Part shown: positions 55,212 to 64,000 of the stretch, in pieces
How positions within the stretch are numbered: the stretch's first letter is position 1
How the letters are laid out: each line of letters begins with the position of its first letter
Notes under the pieces: generated by a model
Seen by the model: only the letters and a program-made list of their open reading frames with translations
The model's database searches: none
What the model was told of the DNA's origin: nothing
Program-made: the position numbers and the translations under genes
Origin: Pseudomonas sp. ATCC PTA-122608
GTDB taxonomy: Bacteria > Pseudomonadota > Gammaproteobacteria > Pseudomonadales > Pseudomonadaceae
DNA: 64,000 bases
NCBI RefSeq assembly: GCF_001952855.1
Contig: NZ_LPNO01000001.1
Location: 442,101-506,100, forward strand
Direction: 5' to 3'

Positions 55212-56165
55212 TTACAACGCGAACGGCAGTGGTGTCTTGACCTGCTGGCGTTGCGCCAGGCGCACTTGAAACTCCCGCGGGTCGTGAATCAGCACGTCCT
55301 GCCCGGCGAACGATTCCGCCGCAATCAGGCGTGACAGCCAGAACCGCACACAGGCCACGCGCAACATGGTCGGCCACAGCTCCGCTTCCTTGGCGGTAAA
55401 CGGTCGCAAGCCCGCATAAGCCCCCAACAATGCCCGCGCCCGTTGGCCGTCGATCACGCCGTCGGCGTCCGAGCACCAGTCATTCAAGGCGATCGCCACG
55501 TCATACAGCATTGGTCCGGAGCAGGCATTGTAGAAGTCGATCAGCCCGGTCAGGTGCGTGCCTTCGAACATCGCATTGTCGCGAAACAGGTCGGCGTGGA
55601 TATTCGCCCGGGGCAGCGCGAGGATCTGCGCCTTATGCGCCTCGATCTCATCCAGCGCGGCTTGCAGCAGGCGCTGTTGTTCTGTGTCGAGGTGCGAAAT
55701 CAGTTGCGCGCCTTCGCTGAGCATCCAGTCCAGCCCGCGATCGGTCTTGCGTTCCAGTACCTTGTCGCCTTGGGTGGCCAAGTGCAGGTGACCGAGCAAT
55801 TCGCCCACTTGCACGCAATGCTGGGCGTTGGCGTCCTTGATGTGCTTGCCCGCCAGGCGCGGTTGCAGCAGCGCCGGTTTGCCGGCAAGCGTGCGCAAGG
55901 CCACGCCGTCGGTGGTACGCAGGGCGTAAGGCACTGGCAGGTCGGCGTCGTGGAGCACGTCCAGCAGTTCGATGAAGAACGGCATTTCCTGCACCGGGCC
56001 ACGTTCAACCAGGGTCAGGACAAATTCGCCCTGTTCCAGGCTGATAAAGAAATTGGTGTTTTCACTACCAGCGGCAATCCCCTGGAAATCAAGCAGGCGG
56101 CCGAGCCCATAAGGGGCAAGAAAGGTTTCCAGCTCGGGCCGAGCCAGGGGGGTGAACACAGACAT
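55212..56165 (-). CDS. thrB: Homoserine kinase (APH-fold type)
   Basis: ThrB phosphorylates homoserine in threonine synthesis. Pseudomonads use the kinase of the aminoglycoside phosphotransferase fold, and this 317-residue protein is of that type. FQGIAAGSENTNFFISLEQGEFVLTLVE (about 28-55) is the nucleotide-binding lobe. NIHADLFRDNAMFE (about 190) has the catalytic aspartate and metal asparagine, and LTGLIDFYNACSGPMLYDVAIALNDWC has the second metal aspartate. The gene is not in a thrABC operon here. It is followed on the same strand by a REP element and preceded by the DUF2782 gene, with 56 bases between. Confidence 0.94.
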   Translation of the reverse strand: MSVFTPLARPELETFLAPYGLGRLLDFQGIAAGSENTNFFISLEQGEFVLTLVERGPVQEMPFFIELLDVLHDADLPVPYALRTTDGVALRTLAGKPALLQPRLAGKHIKDANAQHCVQVGELLGHLHLATQGDKVLERKTDRGLDWMLSEGAQLISHLDTEQQRLLQAALDEIEAHKAQILALPRANIHADLFRDNAMFEGTHLTGLIDFYNACSGPMLYDVAIALNDWCSDADGVIDGQRARALLGAYAGLRPFTAKEAELWPTMLRVACVRFWLSRLIAAESFAGQDVLIHDPREFQVRLAQRQQVKTPLPFAL

Positions 56166-56221
56166 GGTTAAAACTGCCGTTACGGGCGCTGCGGGGAGCA
56201 GCGCCGATTAAAGTTAAGAAA

Positions 56222-56512
56222 TCATTTCCATTCGAAGATCTTCCATGACGGGATCAGCATATCCGGCTGGTCAGAGCGGATGAAGTTCGCATCGGTTCCG
56301 TCCGCGCGCACCAGGAAGTAAGGCGGAAAGCCTTTCTGAGTCACCTTGATTGCGTACAGGAAGCCATTTTGGCGGTATTCCTGGATGGTCTTGTCGCCTT
56401 CCGTGCGAATGGTGACCTCCGGGTCGCCTGAAGGGGCAGTATCTGCCGCCATGGCCACCATCGGAGTGAGTGCAATCAAGCCGGTCAACAACAGGCGATT
56501 TACTGTACGCAT
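56222..56512 (-). CDS. DUF2782 periplasmic protein
   Basis: The 96-residue protein has a signal peptide (LLLTGLIALTPMVAMAAD). Its mature part VTIRTEGDKTIQEYRQNGFLYAIKVTQKGFPPYFLVRADGTDANFIRSDQPDMLIPSWKIFEW is the DUF2782 domain. The function is unknown; it is conserved next to polA and thrB in Pseudomonas. It is divergent from polA with a 74-base gap. Cotranscription with thrB is possible. Confidence 0.9.
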   Translation of the reverse strand: MRTVNRLLLTGLIALTPMVAMAADTAPSGDPEVTIRTEGDKTIQEYRQNGFLYAIKVTQKGFPPYFLVRADGTDANFIRSDQPDMLIPSWKIFEWK

Positions 56513-56586
56513 GATAACCTTGTCCCTTTGTCGTCATTGGTCCGGCTATTCTAGCGCCTGACCCGCCGAAAAGGTTGATCCTGCTC

Positions 56587-59379
56587 ATGAGCCAAGCCCC
56601 CCTCGTCCTGGTGGACGGTTCTTCTTACCTGTACCGCGCCTTTCACGCGCTGCCGCCGCTCACCACGTCCAAAGGCCTGCCTACCGGCGCGGTCAAGGGC
56701 GTGCTGAACATGCTCAAAAGCCTGCGCAGGCAATACCCGAACAGCCCGTTCGCGGTAGTGTTCGACGCCAAGGGCGGGACATTTCGCGATGAGCTGTACG
56801 CCGAATACAAGGCCAACCGCGCGAGCATGCCCGATGACATGCGCGTGCAGATCGAGCCGCTGCACCAGAGCGTGATCGCCCTGGGCTTCCCGCTGCTGTG
56901 CGTCGAAGGCGTTGAAGCGGACGACGTGATCGGCACCCTGGCCCGCAGCAGCGCGGCTGCCGACCGGCCGGTGGTGATTTCCACCGGTGACAAGGACATG
57001 GCGCAACTGGTGGACGGGCACATTACCTTGGTCAACACCATGACCGGTAGCGCCATGGACGTTGAGGGCGTGAAGGAGAAATTCGGTGTCGCTCCCGAGC
57101 AGATCATCGATTACCTGGCGTTGATGGGCGACTCGTCCGACAACATCCCGGGCGTTCCCGGCATTGGTCCGAAGACAGCGTCCGGCTTGCTGGTAGGCGT
57201 GAACGGCGGTTTGAAAGAGCTCTACGAGCAGCTCGATATCGTGCCGACCTTGCCGATTCGTGGTGCCAAGACCTTGGTCGCCAAACTGGAAGAGCATAAG
57301 GCGAGTGCGTTCCTGTCCTACGAGTTGGCGACGATCAAGATCGACGTGCCGCTGGATGTGGGCCTGGACGACTTGCACCTGATCGAGCCGGATCGCGAGA
57401 AGCTGCTGGAGCTGTACACGCTGCTGGAGTTCAAGAGCTGGATTGACGAGATTCAGCGCGATGCCAAGCGGGTTGAATTGAGCGCAGCTCCGTCGGCTGC
57501 GGCCGCCGAGGAAGCGGTTGAGACAGTCGCTCCGGTTTCTGTCGAGCCGGTGTACGAAACCATCCTCACCCAGGCTCAGTTTGATGCCTGGCTGAAGAAG
57601 CTCAACGACGCCAAGCTGTTCGCCTTCGATACCGAAACCACCGGGATCGACGCCCAGAAAGCGCAACTGGTGGGTGTTTCGTTTGCCGTGCAGGCCCATG
57701 AAGCGGCCTACATTCCGCTGACCCATTCCTACATCGGCGCGCCGGAACAGCTGGATCGCGACACCGTGCTGCTGGCCCTGAAGCCCTTGCTCGAAGACCC
57801 GGAAAAACTCAAGGTCGGCCAGCACGCCAAGTTCGACATGAACATCCTGGCCAACTGCGCCATCGGTGGCGACCCGGCACACGGCATCACCGTGCGCGGC
57901 ATCGCCTTCGACACCATGCTTGAGTCCTACGTGCTCAACTCCGTCGCGACCCGCCACGACATGGACAGCCTGGCGAAGAAGTACCTGGACTACGACACCG
58001 TCAGCTTCCAGGACATCGCCGGCAAAGGCGCCAAGCAGCTGACCTTTGACCAGATTGCCTTGGAGCAAGCCGGGCCTTACGCGGCGGAAGACGCTGATGT
58101 AACCCTGCGCCTGCACCAGGAACTGCATAAGCAACTGTCGGCCATTCCTACCTTGGCCAGCGTCGTGTCCGACATCGAGATGCCGCTGGTGCCGGTGTTG
58201 GCGCGCATTGAACGCCAGGGCGCCCTGGTGGATGCCGCCTTGCTGGGTATCCAGAGCATCGAGCTGGGCAACAAGATGGTCGACCTGGAGCGCCAGGCCT
58301 ACGAGATCGCAGGCGAGGAATTCAACCTGGGTTCGCCCAAGCAGTTGGGCGCGATCCTCTACGAGAAGCTAGGGCTGCCGGTGCTGAAGAAGACCGGCAA
58401 GGGCCAGGCCTCGACGGCCGAGGAAGTCTTGGCCAAATTGGCTGAAGACGACTATCCGCTGCCGAAAGTGCTGATGCAGTACCGCAGTATGAGCAAGCTG
58501 AAAAGCACTTACACCGACCGCCTGCCCGAGCAGATCAACCCGCGCACCGGGCGGGTTCACACGTCCTATCACCAGGCCGTCGCGGCTACCGGGCGTCTGT
58601 CTTCCAGCGATCCAAACCTGCAGAACATTCCGGTGCGTACCGCCGAAGGCCGGCGGATTCGCCAGGCGTTTATAGCACCGAAAGGCTACAAACTGCTGGC
58701 GGCGGACTATTCGCAGATCGAGCTGCGCATCATGGCGCATTTGTCCAAGGATGAAGGGTTGCTGAATGCGTTCCGCGACGACCTGGACGTGCACACCGCC
58801 ACGGCGGCCGAGGTGTTCAAGGTTGAGTTGGCTGAGGTCACGTCCAATCAGCGTCGCAGTGCCAAGGCGATCAACTTTGGCCTGATCTACGGCATGGGTG
58901 CCCAGAAGCTCGGCAAGGACATTGGTGTCGACACCAAGACCGCCAAGGCTTACATCGATGTGTATTTCGCCCGCTACCCGGGGGTTCGCGAGTACATGGA
59001 CCGCACCCGCGCCCAGGCGGCTGATCAGGGCTACGTGGAAACCCTGTTCGGGCGCCGCCTGTACTTGCCTGAGATCAACTCCAACAAGCCTCAGGAGCGT
59101 GCTGGCGCCGAGCGAACGGCGATCAACGCGCCGATGCAGGGTACCGCAGCCGATATCATCAAGAAGGCCATGGTCAAGGTCGACAACTGGCTGACGGCCT
59201 CGGGCCTGGATGCCAAGGTCATCCTTCAGGTGCACGATGAATTGGTGCTGGAAGTGCGTGAGGATCTGGTGGCTGAAGTCAGCGCGAAGATTCGTGAGCA
59301 CATGAGCGATGCGGCGAAGCTGGATGTGCCGCTGGTGGTGGACGTCGGCGTGGGCGACAACTGGGACGAGGCGCACTAA
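56587..59379 (+). CDS. polA: DNA polymerase I
   Basis: PolA fills gaps and removes RNA primers in replication and repair. The 930-residue protein has all three domains. The 5' nuclease (about 1-290) shows [25 protein letters not shown] and [17 protein letters not shown]. The 3'-5' proofreading domain (about 330-520) shows the acidic [11 protein letters not shown] near 343. The polymerase domain shows motif [12 protein letters not shown] (about 706), motif [15 protein letters not shown] (about 758) and motif [12 protein letters not shown] (about 881). I start at the ATG at 56587; a TTG at 56575 is the alternative. It is an intact, proofreading-proficient enzyme. Confidence 0.97.
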   Translation: MSQAPLVLVDGSSYLYRAFHALPPLTTSKGLPTGAVKGVLNMLKSLRRQYPNSPFAVVFDAKGGTFRDELYAEYKANRASMPDDMRVQIEPLHQSVIALGFPLLCVEGVEADDVIGTLARSSAAADRPVVISTGDKDMAQLVDGHITLVNTMTGSAMDVEGVKEKFGVAPEQIIDYLALMGDSSDNIPGVPGIGPKTASGLLVGVNGGLKELYEQLDIVPTLPIRGAKTLVAKLEEHKASAFLSYELATIKIDVPLDVGLDDLHLIEPDREKLLELYTLLEFKSWIDEIQRDAKRVELSAAPSAAAAEEAVETVAPVSVEPVYETILTQAQFDAWLKKLNDAKLFAFDTETTGIDAQKAQLVGVSFAVQAHEAAYIPLTHSYIGAPEQLDRDTVLLALKPLLEDPEKLKVGQHAKFDMNILANCAIGGDPAHGITVRGIAFDTMLESYVLNSVATRHDMDSLAKKYLDYDTVSFQDIAGKGAKQLTFDQIALEQAGPYAAEDADVTLRLHQELHKQLSAIPTLASVVSDIEMPLVPVLARIERQGALVDAALLGIQSIELGNKMVDLERQAYEIAGEEFNLGSPKQLGAILYEKLGLPVLKKTGKGQASTAEEVLAKLAEDDYPLPKVLMQYRSMSKLKSTYTDRLPEQINPRTGRVHTSYHQAVAATGRLSSSDPNLQNIPVRTAEGRRIRQAFIAPKGYKLLAADYSQIELRIMAHLSKDEGLLNAFRDDLDVHTATAAEVFKVELAEVTSNQRRSAKAINFGLIYGMGAQKLGKDIGVDTKTAKAYIDVYFARYPGVREYMDRTRAQAADQGYVETLFGRRLYLPEINSNKPQERAGAERTAINAPMQGTAADIIKKAMVKVDNWLTASGLDAKVILQVHDELVLEVREDLVAEVSAKIREHMSDAAKLDVPLVVDVGVGDNWDEAH

Positions 59380-59469
59380 GCACGGGCCTGGGCCGCAGCG
59401 TCATGCCGCGGCAGCGCTTTAGATCGGAAAACGCGGCGAGTTATTTCCAATAGTTTTTTGAGCGTGCTG

Positions 59470-59497
59470 GAACTTAACCCGTGAATTGCTACTCAGA
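59470..59497 (+). promoter_or_regulatory. AlgU (sigma-22) promoter of the putative ErsA RNA
   Basis: GAACTT (59470-59475), a 17-base spacer and TCAGA (59493-59497) match the sigma-22 pattern and equal the element at 21452 in both boxes and spacing. The expected transcription start is near 59504. Confidence 0.75.
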
Positions 59498-59503
59498 GTT
59501 ACT

Positions 59504-59633
59504 GAATGGGTGGTGAAGCCCTTCAATGCTCCTATGTTGTGTTAAGTGTTGGCAGATATCTGGACCCCGCCCTAGCGGTCCGGAACTTGGACCCCGAACT
59601 TCCCCTCCCCATACGAAGTCCGGGGTTTTTTTT
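59504..59633 (+). ncRNA. ersA: Putative ErsA/Spot 42-like small RNA
   Basis: The polA-engB gap is where E. coli encodes Spot 42 and P. aeruginosa encodes the envelope-stress sRNA ErsA. Here the gap has a matching AlgU promoter and a strong terminator 95 bases later. The transcript of about 130 nt agrees with the size I recall for ErsA (about 132 nt). It has no convincing ORF. The C-rich segment TTCCCCTCCCC (59600-59610) sits in the terminator loop and could pair with Shine-Dalgarno sequences of target mRNAs, as expected for an Hfq-dependent regulator. The exact 5' end is estimated from the promoter, not measured. Confidence 0.75.
59592..59633 (+). terminator. Rho-independent terminator of the ErsA-like RNA
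   Basis: The ten-base arms CCCCGAACTT (59592-59601) and AAGTCCGGGG (59616-59625), with one mismatch, are followed by eight T residues. The loop is C-rich. It also separates polA from the convergent engB. Confidence 0.88.
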
Positions 59634-59644
59634 GCCCCGAGTTT

Positions 59645-60286
59645 TTACTCGGCAGCTTCCGAACCCTTGTCAGCCAGTTCCATCCAGCCTGCCAGTACCG
59701 TGTAGGCATCTTCCAGGCCCATGCGTTTTGGCGCCGAGAACAGCTGGATAGTCACCGCATCGCCCCAACCTTTACGGATTTCTGCCTGCACTTTGAGCAG
59801 GGTGTTTTTCGCTGCGCCGTAGGTCAATTTGTCGGCCTTGGTCAGCAGGACATGCATCGGCATGCCGCTGGCGACGGCCCAATCGAGCATCAACAGGTCG
59901 AAGTCGGTCATTGGATGACGGATGTCCATCATCAGAATCAGACCCTTCAAACTCTCCCGGCCACCCAGATAAGCTTCCAGGTGACGCTGCCAGTGCAGCT
60001 TCAGCGGGATAGGTACTTTTGCATAACCGTAGCCCGGAAGGTCGACCAGACGCCGATCATCGTCTAGCTTGAAGAAGTTGAGGAGCTGTGTGCGCCCCGG
60101 GGTTTTCGAGGTGCGGGCCAGGCTGGCGTGGGTCAGGGTGTTCAGCGCGCTGGATTTACCGGCGTTGGAACGGCCGGCGAATGCGACTTCGAAGCCTTCG
60201 TCATCGGGGCATTGGTCGACTTTGGCGGCGCTGAGCATGAAGGTGGACTGTTGGCACAGGCCGAGGATGGGATTCTTGAGTTGCAT
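59645..60286 (-). CDS. engB: Ribosome biogenesis GTPase EngB (YihA/YsxC)
   Basis: EngB is an essential GTPase in 50S assembly. The 213-residue protein has G1 [14 protein letters not shown] (about residue 33), G3 [11 protein letters not shown] (about 80), G4 LTKADKL (about 145) and a late FSAPKRMG. The start is the ATG at 60286 ([16 protein letters not shown]), matching the family; a longer in-frame extension to 60412 is not conserved. It is convergent with polA, with the sRNA gene between, and divergent from the cytochrome genes. Confidence 0.95.
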   Translation of the reverse strand: MQLKNPILGLCQQSTFMLSAAKVDQCPDDEGFEVAFAGRSNAGKSSALNTLTHASLARTSKTPGRTQLLNFFKLDDDRRLVDLPGYGYAKVPIPLKLHWQRHLEAYLGGRESLKGLILMMDIRHPMTDFDLLMLDWAVASGMPMHVLLTKADKLTYGAAKNTLLKVQAEIRKGWGDAVTIQLFSAPKRMGLEDAYTVLAGWMELADKGSEAAE

Positions 60287-60478
60287 GAGTTTTCCGATGT
60301 GGGCGGTGCCGGGAATGGGTGCGGCAAGCGGTGTCGTTTCCGTTTCAGTAGCGCCAGTATATAATGCCGCAGATTTTGTGTGTGCTTTGTCCCAGCGAAG
60401 GATGAAGTTCACGGGAGCGATAGACCTTTATTGCGCATTAGAACGCAAAACGCTCTCAAACCCTGAAAAGGTCGATGT

Positions 60479-60781
60479 ATGACCAGGTGGCTGCTAGCCG
60501 TCGGTGTCTTGATGCCACTTTACAGTGCTCAGGCTACACAGGATCCGGAGGCTGTGTACAACCGCGTTTGCGGGGCCTGCCATGCCGGACAGTTGCCCAA
60601 CGCCCCGAAACGGGGTGACCAGGCAGCCTGGAAGCCAAGACTGGCTCAAGGTATGGACACGCTGGTGCAACACGTGACCCAGGGTTTCAAGGCGATGCCG
60701 CCGCGTGGTTTGTGCATGGACTGCAGTACCGAGGATTACCATGCCGTCATTCAGTTGATGGTGAGTGAACCCGGTCCATAA
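60479..60781 (+). CDS. Cytochrome c5-family protein
   Basis: This 100-residue periplasmic c-type cytochrome has a signal peptide (WLLAVGVLMPLYSAQA) and one heme site, CGACHAGQLPNAPKRGD (C31, C34, H35). The heme methionine is in FKAMPPRGLCMDC, which also has a second cysteine pair, CMDC, typical of the c5 family. It probably shuttles electrons to terminal oxidases. The ATG has AAGG nine bases upstream. The cytochrome c4 gene starts 33 bases after the stop. Confidence 0.9.
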   Translation: MTRWLLAVGVLMPLYSAQATQDPEAVYNRVCGACHAGQLPNAPKRGDQAAWKPRLAQGMDTLVQHVTQGFKAMPPRGLCMDCSTEDYHAVIQLMVSEPGP

Positions 60782-60814
60782 CTCTTTAACCCTTAGCCGT
60801 AGTTGGATTAGCTG

Positions 60815-61420
60815 ATGAACAAACTGATCGTGAGTCTGCTGTTGACCTTGGGCATCACCGGTGTTGCCCATGCCGCAGGCGACGCCACAGCCGGCCAGGC
60901 GAAAGCTGCCGTATGTGGTGCTTGCCATGGACCGGACGGTAATAGCCCGGCGCCAAATTTTCCAAAACTGGCCGGCCAGGGTGAGCGTTACCTGACCAAG
61001 CAGATGCACGACATCAAGGACGGCAAGCGTACGGTCCTGGAAATGACCGGCTTGCTGACCAACCTCAGCGATCAGGACCTGGCGGATATCGCGGCGTATT
61101 TTGCCAGCCAGAAAGGCAGTGTGGGAGCTGCTGATGCGAAACTGGTGACCCGCGGTGAAGAATTGTTCCGCGGCGGCAACCTGGAAAAAGGCATGCCTTC
61201 CTGCATCGGTTGCCACTCGCCTAACGGCGCAGGCCTTGCTGCAGCGGGCTTCCCGCACTTGAGCGGGCAGCATGCGCAGTACATCGGCAAACAGCTGACA
61301 GACTTCCGCGAAGGCAATCGCACCAACGACGGCGACACCAAAATCATGCAGAGCATCGCCGGGAAACTCAGCAACAAGGACATCGAAGCCGTGTCCCAAT
61401 ACATCCAAGGCCTGCACTAA
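60815..61420 (+). CDS. Diheme cytochrome c4
   Basis: Cytochrome c4 is a periplasmic electron carrier between the quinol-oxidising complexes and oxidases. The 201-residue protein has a signal peptide ending in VAHA and two similar c-domains. The first heme is CGACHGPDGNSPAPNFPKLAGQG (C34, C37, H38) and the second is CIGCHSPNGAGLAAAGFPHLSGQ (about 130). Both domains end in MxSxA-type methionine segments. It follows the c5 gene on the same strand and ends with a terminator. In Pseudomonas these two cytochromes precede dsbA, as here. Confidence 0.95.
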   Translation: MNKLIVSLLLTLGITGVAHAAGDATAGQAKAAVCGACHGPDGNSPAPNFPKLAGQGERYLTKQMHDIKDGKRTVLEMTGLLTNLSDQDLADIAAYFASQKGSVGAADAKLVTRGEELFRGGNLEKGMPSCIGCHSPNGAGLAAAGFPHLSGQHAQYIGKQLTDFREGNRTNDGDTKIMQSIAGKLSNKDIEAVSQYIQGLH

Positions 61421-61470
61421 GTGCCCCGGCTACGTTAACGCTCGATTAATCCGTCGATGCAAGCATAAAA

Positions 61471-61496
61471 AGGGTGGCCCAGGCCGCCCTTTTTTG
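61471..61496 (+). terminator. Rho-independent terminator after cytochrome c4
   Basis: The arms AGGGTGGCC (61471-61479) and GGCCGCCCT (61482-61490), with one G-U pair, are followed by a T-run. It separates the cytochromes from dsbA, which therefore needs its own promoter in the 90 bases that follow. Confidence 0.88.
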
Positions 61497-61589
61497 TGGC
61501 CGGTGCCGTTACACTAACGAACTCATGCCCGCGTAGACCTGTCACAACAAAGGTCGCGTGAGGCGACTTTATTTGTCCAGGAGTAAAGC

Positions 61590-62225
61590 ATGCGTAATCT
61601 GATCCTCAGCGCCGCTCTCGTCACTGCCAGCCTTTTCGGCATGACCGCACAAGCCGCCGACGTGCCGCTTGAAGCCGGTAAAACCTATGTCGAACTGACC
61701 AATCCTGTGCCGGTTTCCGTACCGGGCAAGATCGAAGTGGTGGAGCTGTTCTGGTATGGCTGCCCGCATTGCTACGCTTTTGAGCCAGTCATCAATCCGT
61801 GGGTCGATAAGCTGCCTCAGGACGTGAATTTCAAACGTATTCCTGCCCTGTTCGGCGGCCCATGGGACGCCCACGGCCAGCTGTTCATTACCCTGGACAC
61901 CATGGGTGTAGAACACAAGGTTCACGCGGCTGTGTTCAATGCCATCCAGAAAGAAGGCAAGCGCCTGGTGAAGCCTGAAGACATGGCCGATTTCGTCGCC
62001 ACCCAAGGCGTCGACAAAACCAAGTTCCTGGAGACATTCAACTCGTTCGCTGTGAAGGGCAAGATGGCCCAATACAAGGAACTGGCCCAGAAATACGGCG
62101 TGCAAGGCGTACCGACGCTGATCGTCAACGGCAAATACCGCTTTGACATCGGCAGTGCCGGCGGCGAAGAGCAAGCGCTGAACGTGGCCGATCAGTTGAT
62201 CGCCAAAGAGCGCGCAGCCAAGTAA
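61590..62225 (+). CDS. dsbA: Thiol:disulfide interchange protein DsbA
   Basis: DsbA oxidises cysteine pairs of exported proteins in the periplasm. The 211-residue protein has a signal peptide (LILSAALVTASLFGMTAQAA) and the active site WYGCPHCYAFEP (C58 and C61). The cis-proline loop is in YGVQGVPTLIVNGKYRF (about 170). The ATG follows CAGGAG. The gene after it starts ten bases later on the same strand, so they are likely cotranscribed. c-type cytochrome maturation next door needs reduced heme-binding cysteines, which gives a loose functional link. Confidence 0.96.
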   Translation: MRNLILSAALVTASLFGMTAQAADVPLEAGKTYVELTNPVPVSVPGKIEVVELFWYGCPHCYAFEPVINPWVDKLPQDVNFKRIPALFGGPWDAHGQLFITLDTMGVEHKVHAAVFNAIQKEGKRLVKPEDMADFVATQGVDKTKFLETFNSFAVKGKMAQYKELAQKYGVQGVPTLIVNGKYRFDIGSAGGEEQALNVADQLIAKERAAK

Positions 62226-62235
62226 GGGGCCTGTC

Positions 62236-63114
62236 ATGCGTCGCTGGGGTACTGAACGTGTCGTTGGCCTGCATGACCCGAAGGTCAACGAACACCACTT
62301 GGAATCTACAGGCCTGCCGGCAGACAGCCGGTTGCGCCTGCTCAGTTTCAATATCCAGGTGGGCATCAGCACCGAGAAATACCGGCATTACCTGACCCGT
62401 GGCTGGCAGCACCTGCTGCCCCACAATGGGCGTGCCGGTAATCTGCAGAAGATCGGTGACCTGCTGGGCGACTTCGACCTGGTAGCCCTGCAGGAGGCCG
62501 ATGGTGGCAGCCTGCGCTCCGGTTACATCAACCAGGTCGAGCATCTGGCCCAGTTGGGTGCCTTTCCGTACTGGTACCAACAACTCAATCGCAACCTCGG
62601 CAAACTCGGCCAACACAGCAATGGTGTGCTCAGCCGCCTGAAGCCGTGGGCGATCGAGGATCACCCATTACCGGGCCCAAAAGGCCGAGGGGCGATTCTC
62701 GTGCGGTTCGGCGAAGGGCCGGAAGCGTTGGTAGTGGTGATGATGCACCTCGCGTTGGGGGCTCGAACCCGCACCCTGCAGTTGGCCTACATCCGTGAGC
62801 TGATTGGCAACTACAAACACCAGGTGCTGATGGGTGACATGAACACCCATGCCACAGACCTGCTACAGAATTCCCCGTTGCGCGACCTTGGGTTGCTGGC
62901 GCCGCAAGTCGAAGCCACCTTTCCCAGCTGGCGTCCGCAGCGCTGTCTTGATCACATCCTGCTCAGCCCGACCCTGACACTCGAAAGTGTGCAGGTACTG
63001 GCGCAGCCCATCTCCGATCACCTGCCCGTCGCGGTAGAGATTCGTCTGCCGGGTTCGCTCACGGCTGATGCATTGCCCGCGTTGAGCCCCGGCCCTCGCG
63101 GACCTCTTGCATGA
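62236..63114 (+). CDS. Endonuclease/exonuclease/phosphatase-family protein
   Basis: The 292-residue protein has the EEP fold, with [11 protein letters not shown] (about 36), [10 protein letters not shown] (about 85), [30 protein letters not shown] (about 198) and [10 protein letters not shown] (about 259). These cover the metal-binding glutamate, the DMN aspartate and the final DH. Substrate could be DNA, phospholipid or another phosphodiester. It has no signal peptide and is likely cytosolic. It lies ten bases after dsbA, and its stop overlaps the start of the next gene (ATGA). Confidence 0.88.
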   Translation: MRRWGTERVVGLHDPKVNEHHLESTGLPADSRLRLLSFNIQVGISTEKYRHYLTRGWQHLLPHNGRAGNLQKIGDLLGDFDLVALQEADGGSLRSGYINQVEHLAQLGAFPYWYQQLNRNLGKLGQHSNGVLSRLKPWAIEDHPLPGPKGRGAILVRFGEGPEALVVVMMHLALGARTRTLQLAYIRELIGNYKHQVLMGDMNTHATDLLQNSPLRDLGLLAPQVEATFPSWRPQRCLDHILLSPTLTLESVQVLAQPISDHLPVAVEIRLPGSLTADALPALSPGPRGPLA

Positions 63115-64000
63115 GCGACGACGCCCAGCGTTGGAAAGAAAAATACCTTAAAAGCGTCGAGCAACAAGAAAAGCTCGAGCGCCGCTGGGCCGCCCGCCTC
63201 GACCTGCTGCGCCGGGGGCTGGTACGCAGCACCCTGGCGGCAGAAGGGACCGACCGTGCGGTTGACCAATGCATGAAGGAAATGCGCGACGTGGTGCGCA
63301 CCGACGACATGGACGCTGCCCTCGCCGCATTGTTGCCGCGCCTGGAAAAGGCCGTGCTGGATTCGGAGCAGCGCCGCGAAACCCGGGTTGACCAGATCGG
63401 CAGCGCGTTGACGGCCTTGGTCACCCAGTTGCAGAAGCTGCCCTTGCCGCGTGAGGTGAGTCGCCCGCTGAAGGCGTTCGCCAAACAGCTGGATGGTCGG
63501 GTCGGCCAGGCGCGGGAGATCCCGCTGTTGCTGAGTGAGTTGAGCGGCCTTCAGGGGCAGGCGTTGAGTAACCTGGAACCAGAGGGCGAAACGAGTCGCT
63601 CGAGCCCTGGCCTGTTGCAGCGTCTGTTTGGCGCCAAAGAAGCAGCGACCGAAGCCTCGGAGGTCGAGCCGCCCGCGCAATCCCGCCCGGCTGTTCAGGC
63701 GCCTGCTGTGCCAAAGCCGGTGGATGAAGTTGAAGCGCCGGTGCAATCGGCGGAGCTGACCCAGGCGCTGCGGGCTTTTGCACCGCAGCCGAAGGTCACG
63801 GCCCCTGTCGAGTCGTCCCCTGAGCCCGTACCGCAAGTAAAGCCTGTCGAGGTTATCAGCGAAGCGGCGCCAGTGGCACCCGCCGTCGTGGCCAAAGCGC
63901 CCGTCATCGAGGCATCTGCTGCGATTATCGAACCACTGGAGCCCGAACAACCGCTTGAGCCGGAGGTTGAGCCAGCGCTCGAGAGTGCTCTTGCCGCCAT
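63111..64000 (+). CDS. Probable diguanylate cyclase, N-terminal part (3' end outside window)
   Basis: The frame is open to the end of the window, giving 296 residues of a longer protein. The visible part is a charged helical N-terminus (about 1-160: [49 protein letters not shown]). A long linker rich in Pro, Glu, Val and Ala follows (about 175-296). No GGDEF domain is visible yet. The assignment comes from context: in P. aeruginosa the gene in this position after dsbA and the EEP gene is PA5487, a diguanylate cyclase. The start ATG overlaps the preceding stop by four bases. Confidence 0.7.
   Translation, partial: MSDDAQRWKEKYLKSVEQQEKLERRWAARLDLLRRGLVRSTLAAEGTDRAVDQCMKEMRDVVRTDDMDAALAALLPRLEKAVLDSEQRRETRVDQIGSALTALVTQLQKLPLPREVSRPLKAFAKQLDGRVGQAREIPLLLSELSGLQGQALSNLEPEGETSRSSPGLLQRLFGAKEAATEASEVEPPAQSRPAVQAPAVPKPVDEVEAPVQSAELTQALRAFAPQPKVTAPVESSPEPVPQVKPVEVISEAAPVAPAVVAKAPVIEASAAIIEPLEPEQPLEPEVEPALESALAA

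Noticed and set aside
60287-60412. N-terminal extension of EngB
   Set aside because: The extra 42 residues are not typical of the family, and the ATG at 60286 aligns with the known start.

Overview
The window reads as a continuous piece of core chromosome from a fluorescent pseudomonad (Pseudomonas fluorescens/putida type). The evidence is the gene order dprA-tsaC-qor-hemF-aroE, trpI divergent from trpBA, an aa3 oxidase operon, metNIQ, katE, zur-znuCB divergent from znuA, then thrB-polA-engB-cytochromes-dsbA. GC-rich codon use and many Pseudomonas-type REP doublets agree with this. Nearly all genes look intact. I see no rRNA, tRNA, insertion sequence, prophage or CRISPR array. Only the two end genes are cut by the window.

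Layout. 0-5.3 kb: housekeeping genes (LysM-type protein, dprA, tsaC, quinone reductase, hemF, aroE). 5.4-7.0 kb: a SulP anion transporter. 7.1-15.4 kb: a catabolic block with a choline-O-sulfate module (betC-choX plus a divergent LysR regulator), a small DOPA-dioxygenase-like gene, and a D-galactonate module (dgoK-dgoA-dgoD plus an MFS transporter). 15.5-23 kb: a CigR/RcnB-like protein, trpBA/trpI, and a cluster of small stress-type genes (DUF883, dodecin, two DUF1161 paralogues, an OsmC-family gene). 23-28.4 kb: a putative lipoprotein peptidase, a HAD phosphatase, a gamma-carbonic anhydrase, oligopeptidase A with yheV, and a periplasmic CX5R phosphatase. 28.7-32.5 kb: a three-subunit membrane-bound gluconate 2-dehydrogenase. 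32.6-36.2 kb: a radical SAM protein behind a near-consensus LexA box, then a beta-carbonic anhydrase/SulP pair. 37.4-46 kb: the complete aa3 cytochrome c oxidase operon with its copper and heme A assembly genes. 46.2-51.2 kb: D-methionine uptake (metNIQ) and the large catalase katE. 51.3-55.1 kb: a lipoprotein and the zinc uptake system with its regulator. 55.2-64 kb: thrB, a DUF2782 protein, polA, a probable ErsA/Spot 42-like sRNA, engB, cytochromes c5 and c4, dsbA, an EEP-family hydrolase and the start of a probable diguanylate cyclase.

How the genes work together. Several parts form physical pathways. The betC and choX products release and capture choline. The DgoD, DgoK and DgoA products turn galactonate into pyruvate and glyceraldehyde-3-phosphate. 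Gluconate dehydrogenase feeds electrons to the respiratory chain, whose aa3 terminal oxidase and c-type cytochromes are also encoded here. ZnuABC and Zur manage zinc.

Regulation is the most interesting layer. I read a LexA operator, three GAACTT-N17-(T/C)CAGA elements that look like AlgU (sigma-22) promoters (before the OsmC-family gene, dodecin and the putative ErsA RNA), an RpoS-like -10 before the cox operon, a TrpI-like dyad overlapping the trpI ribosome binding site, and a weak Zur-like site. Thirteen palindromic REP doublets of at least four sequence types sit after genes, one of them inside the cox operon. I found no wholly novel multi-gene system. The strongest leads are regulatory and non-coding.
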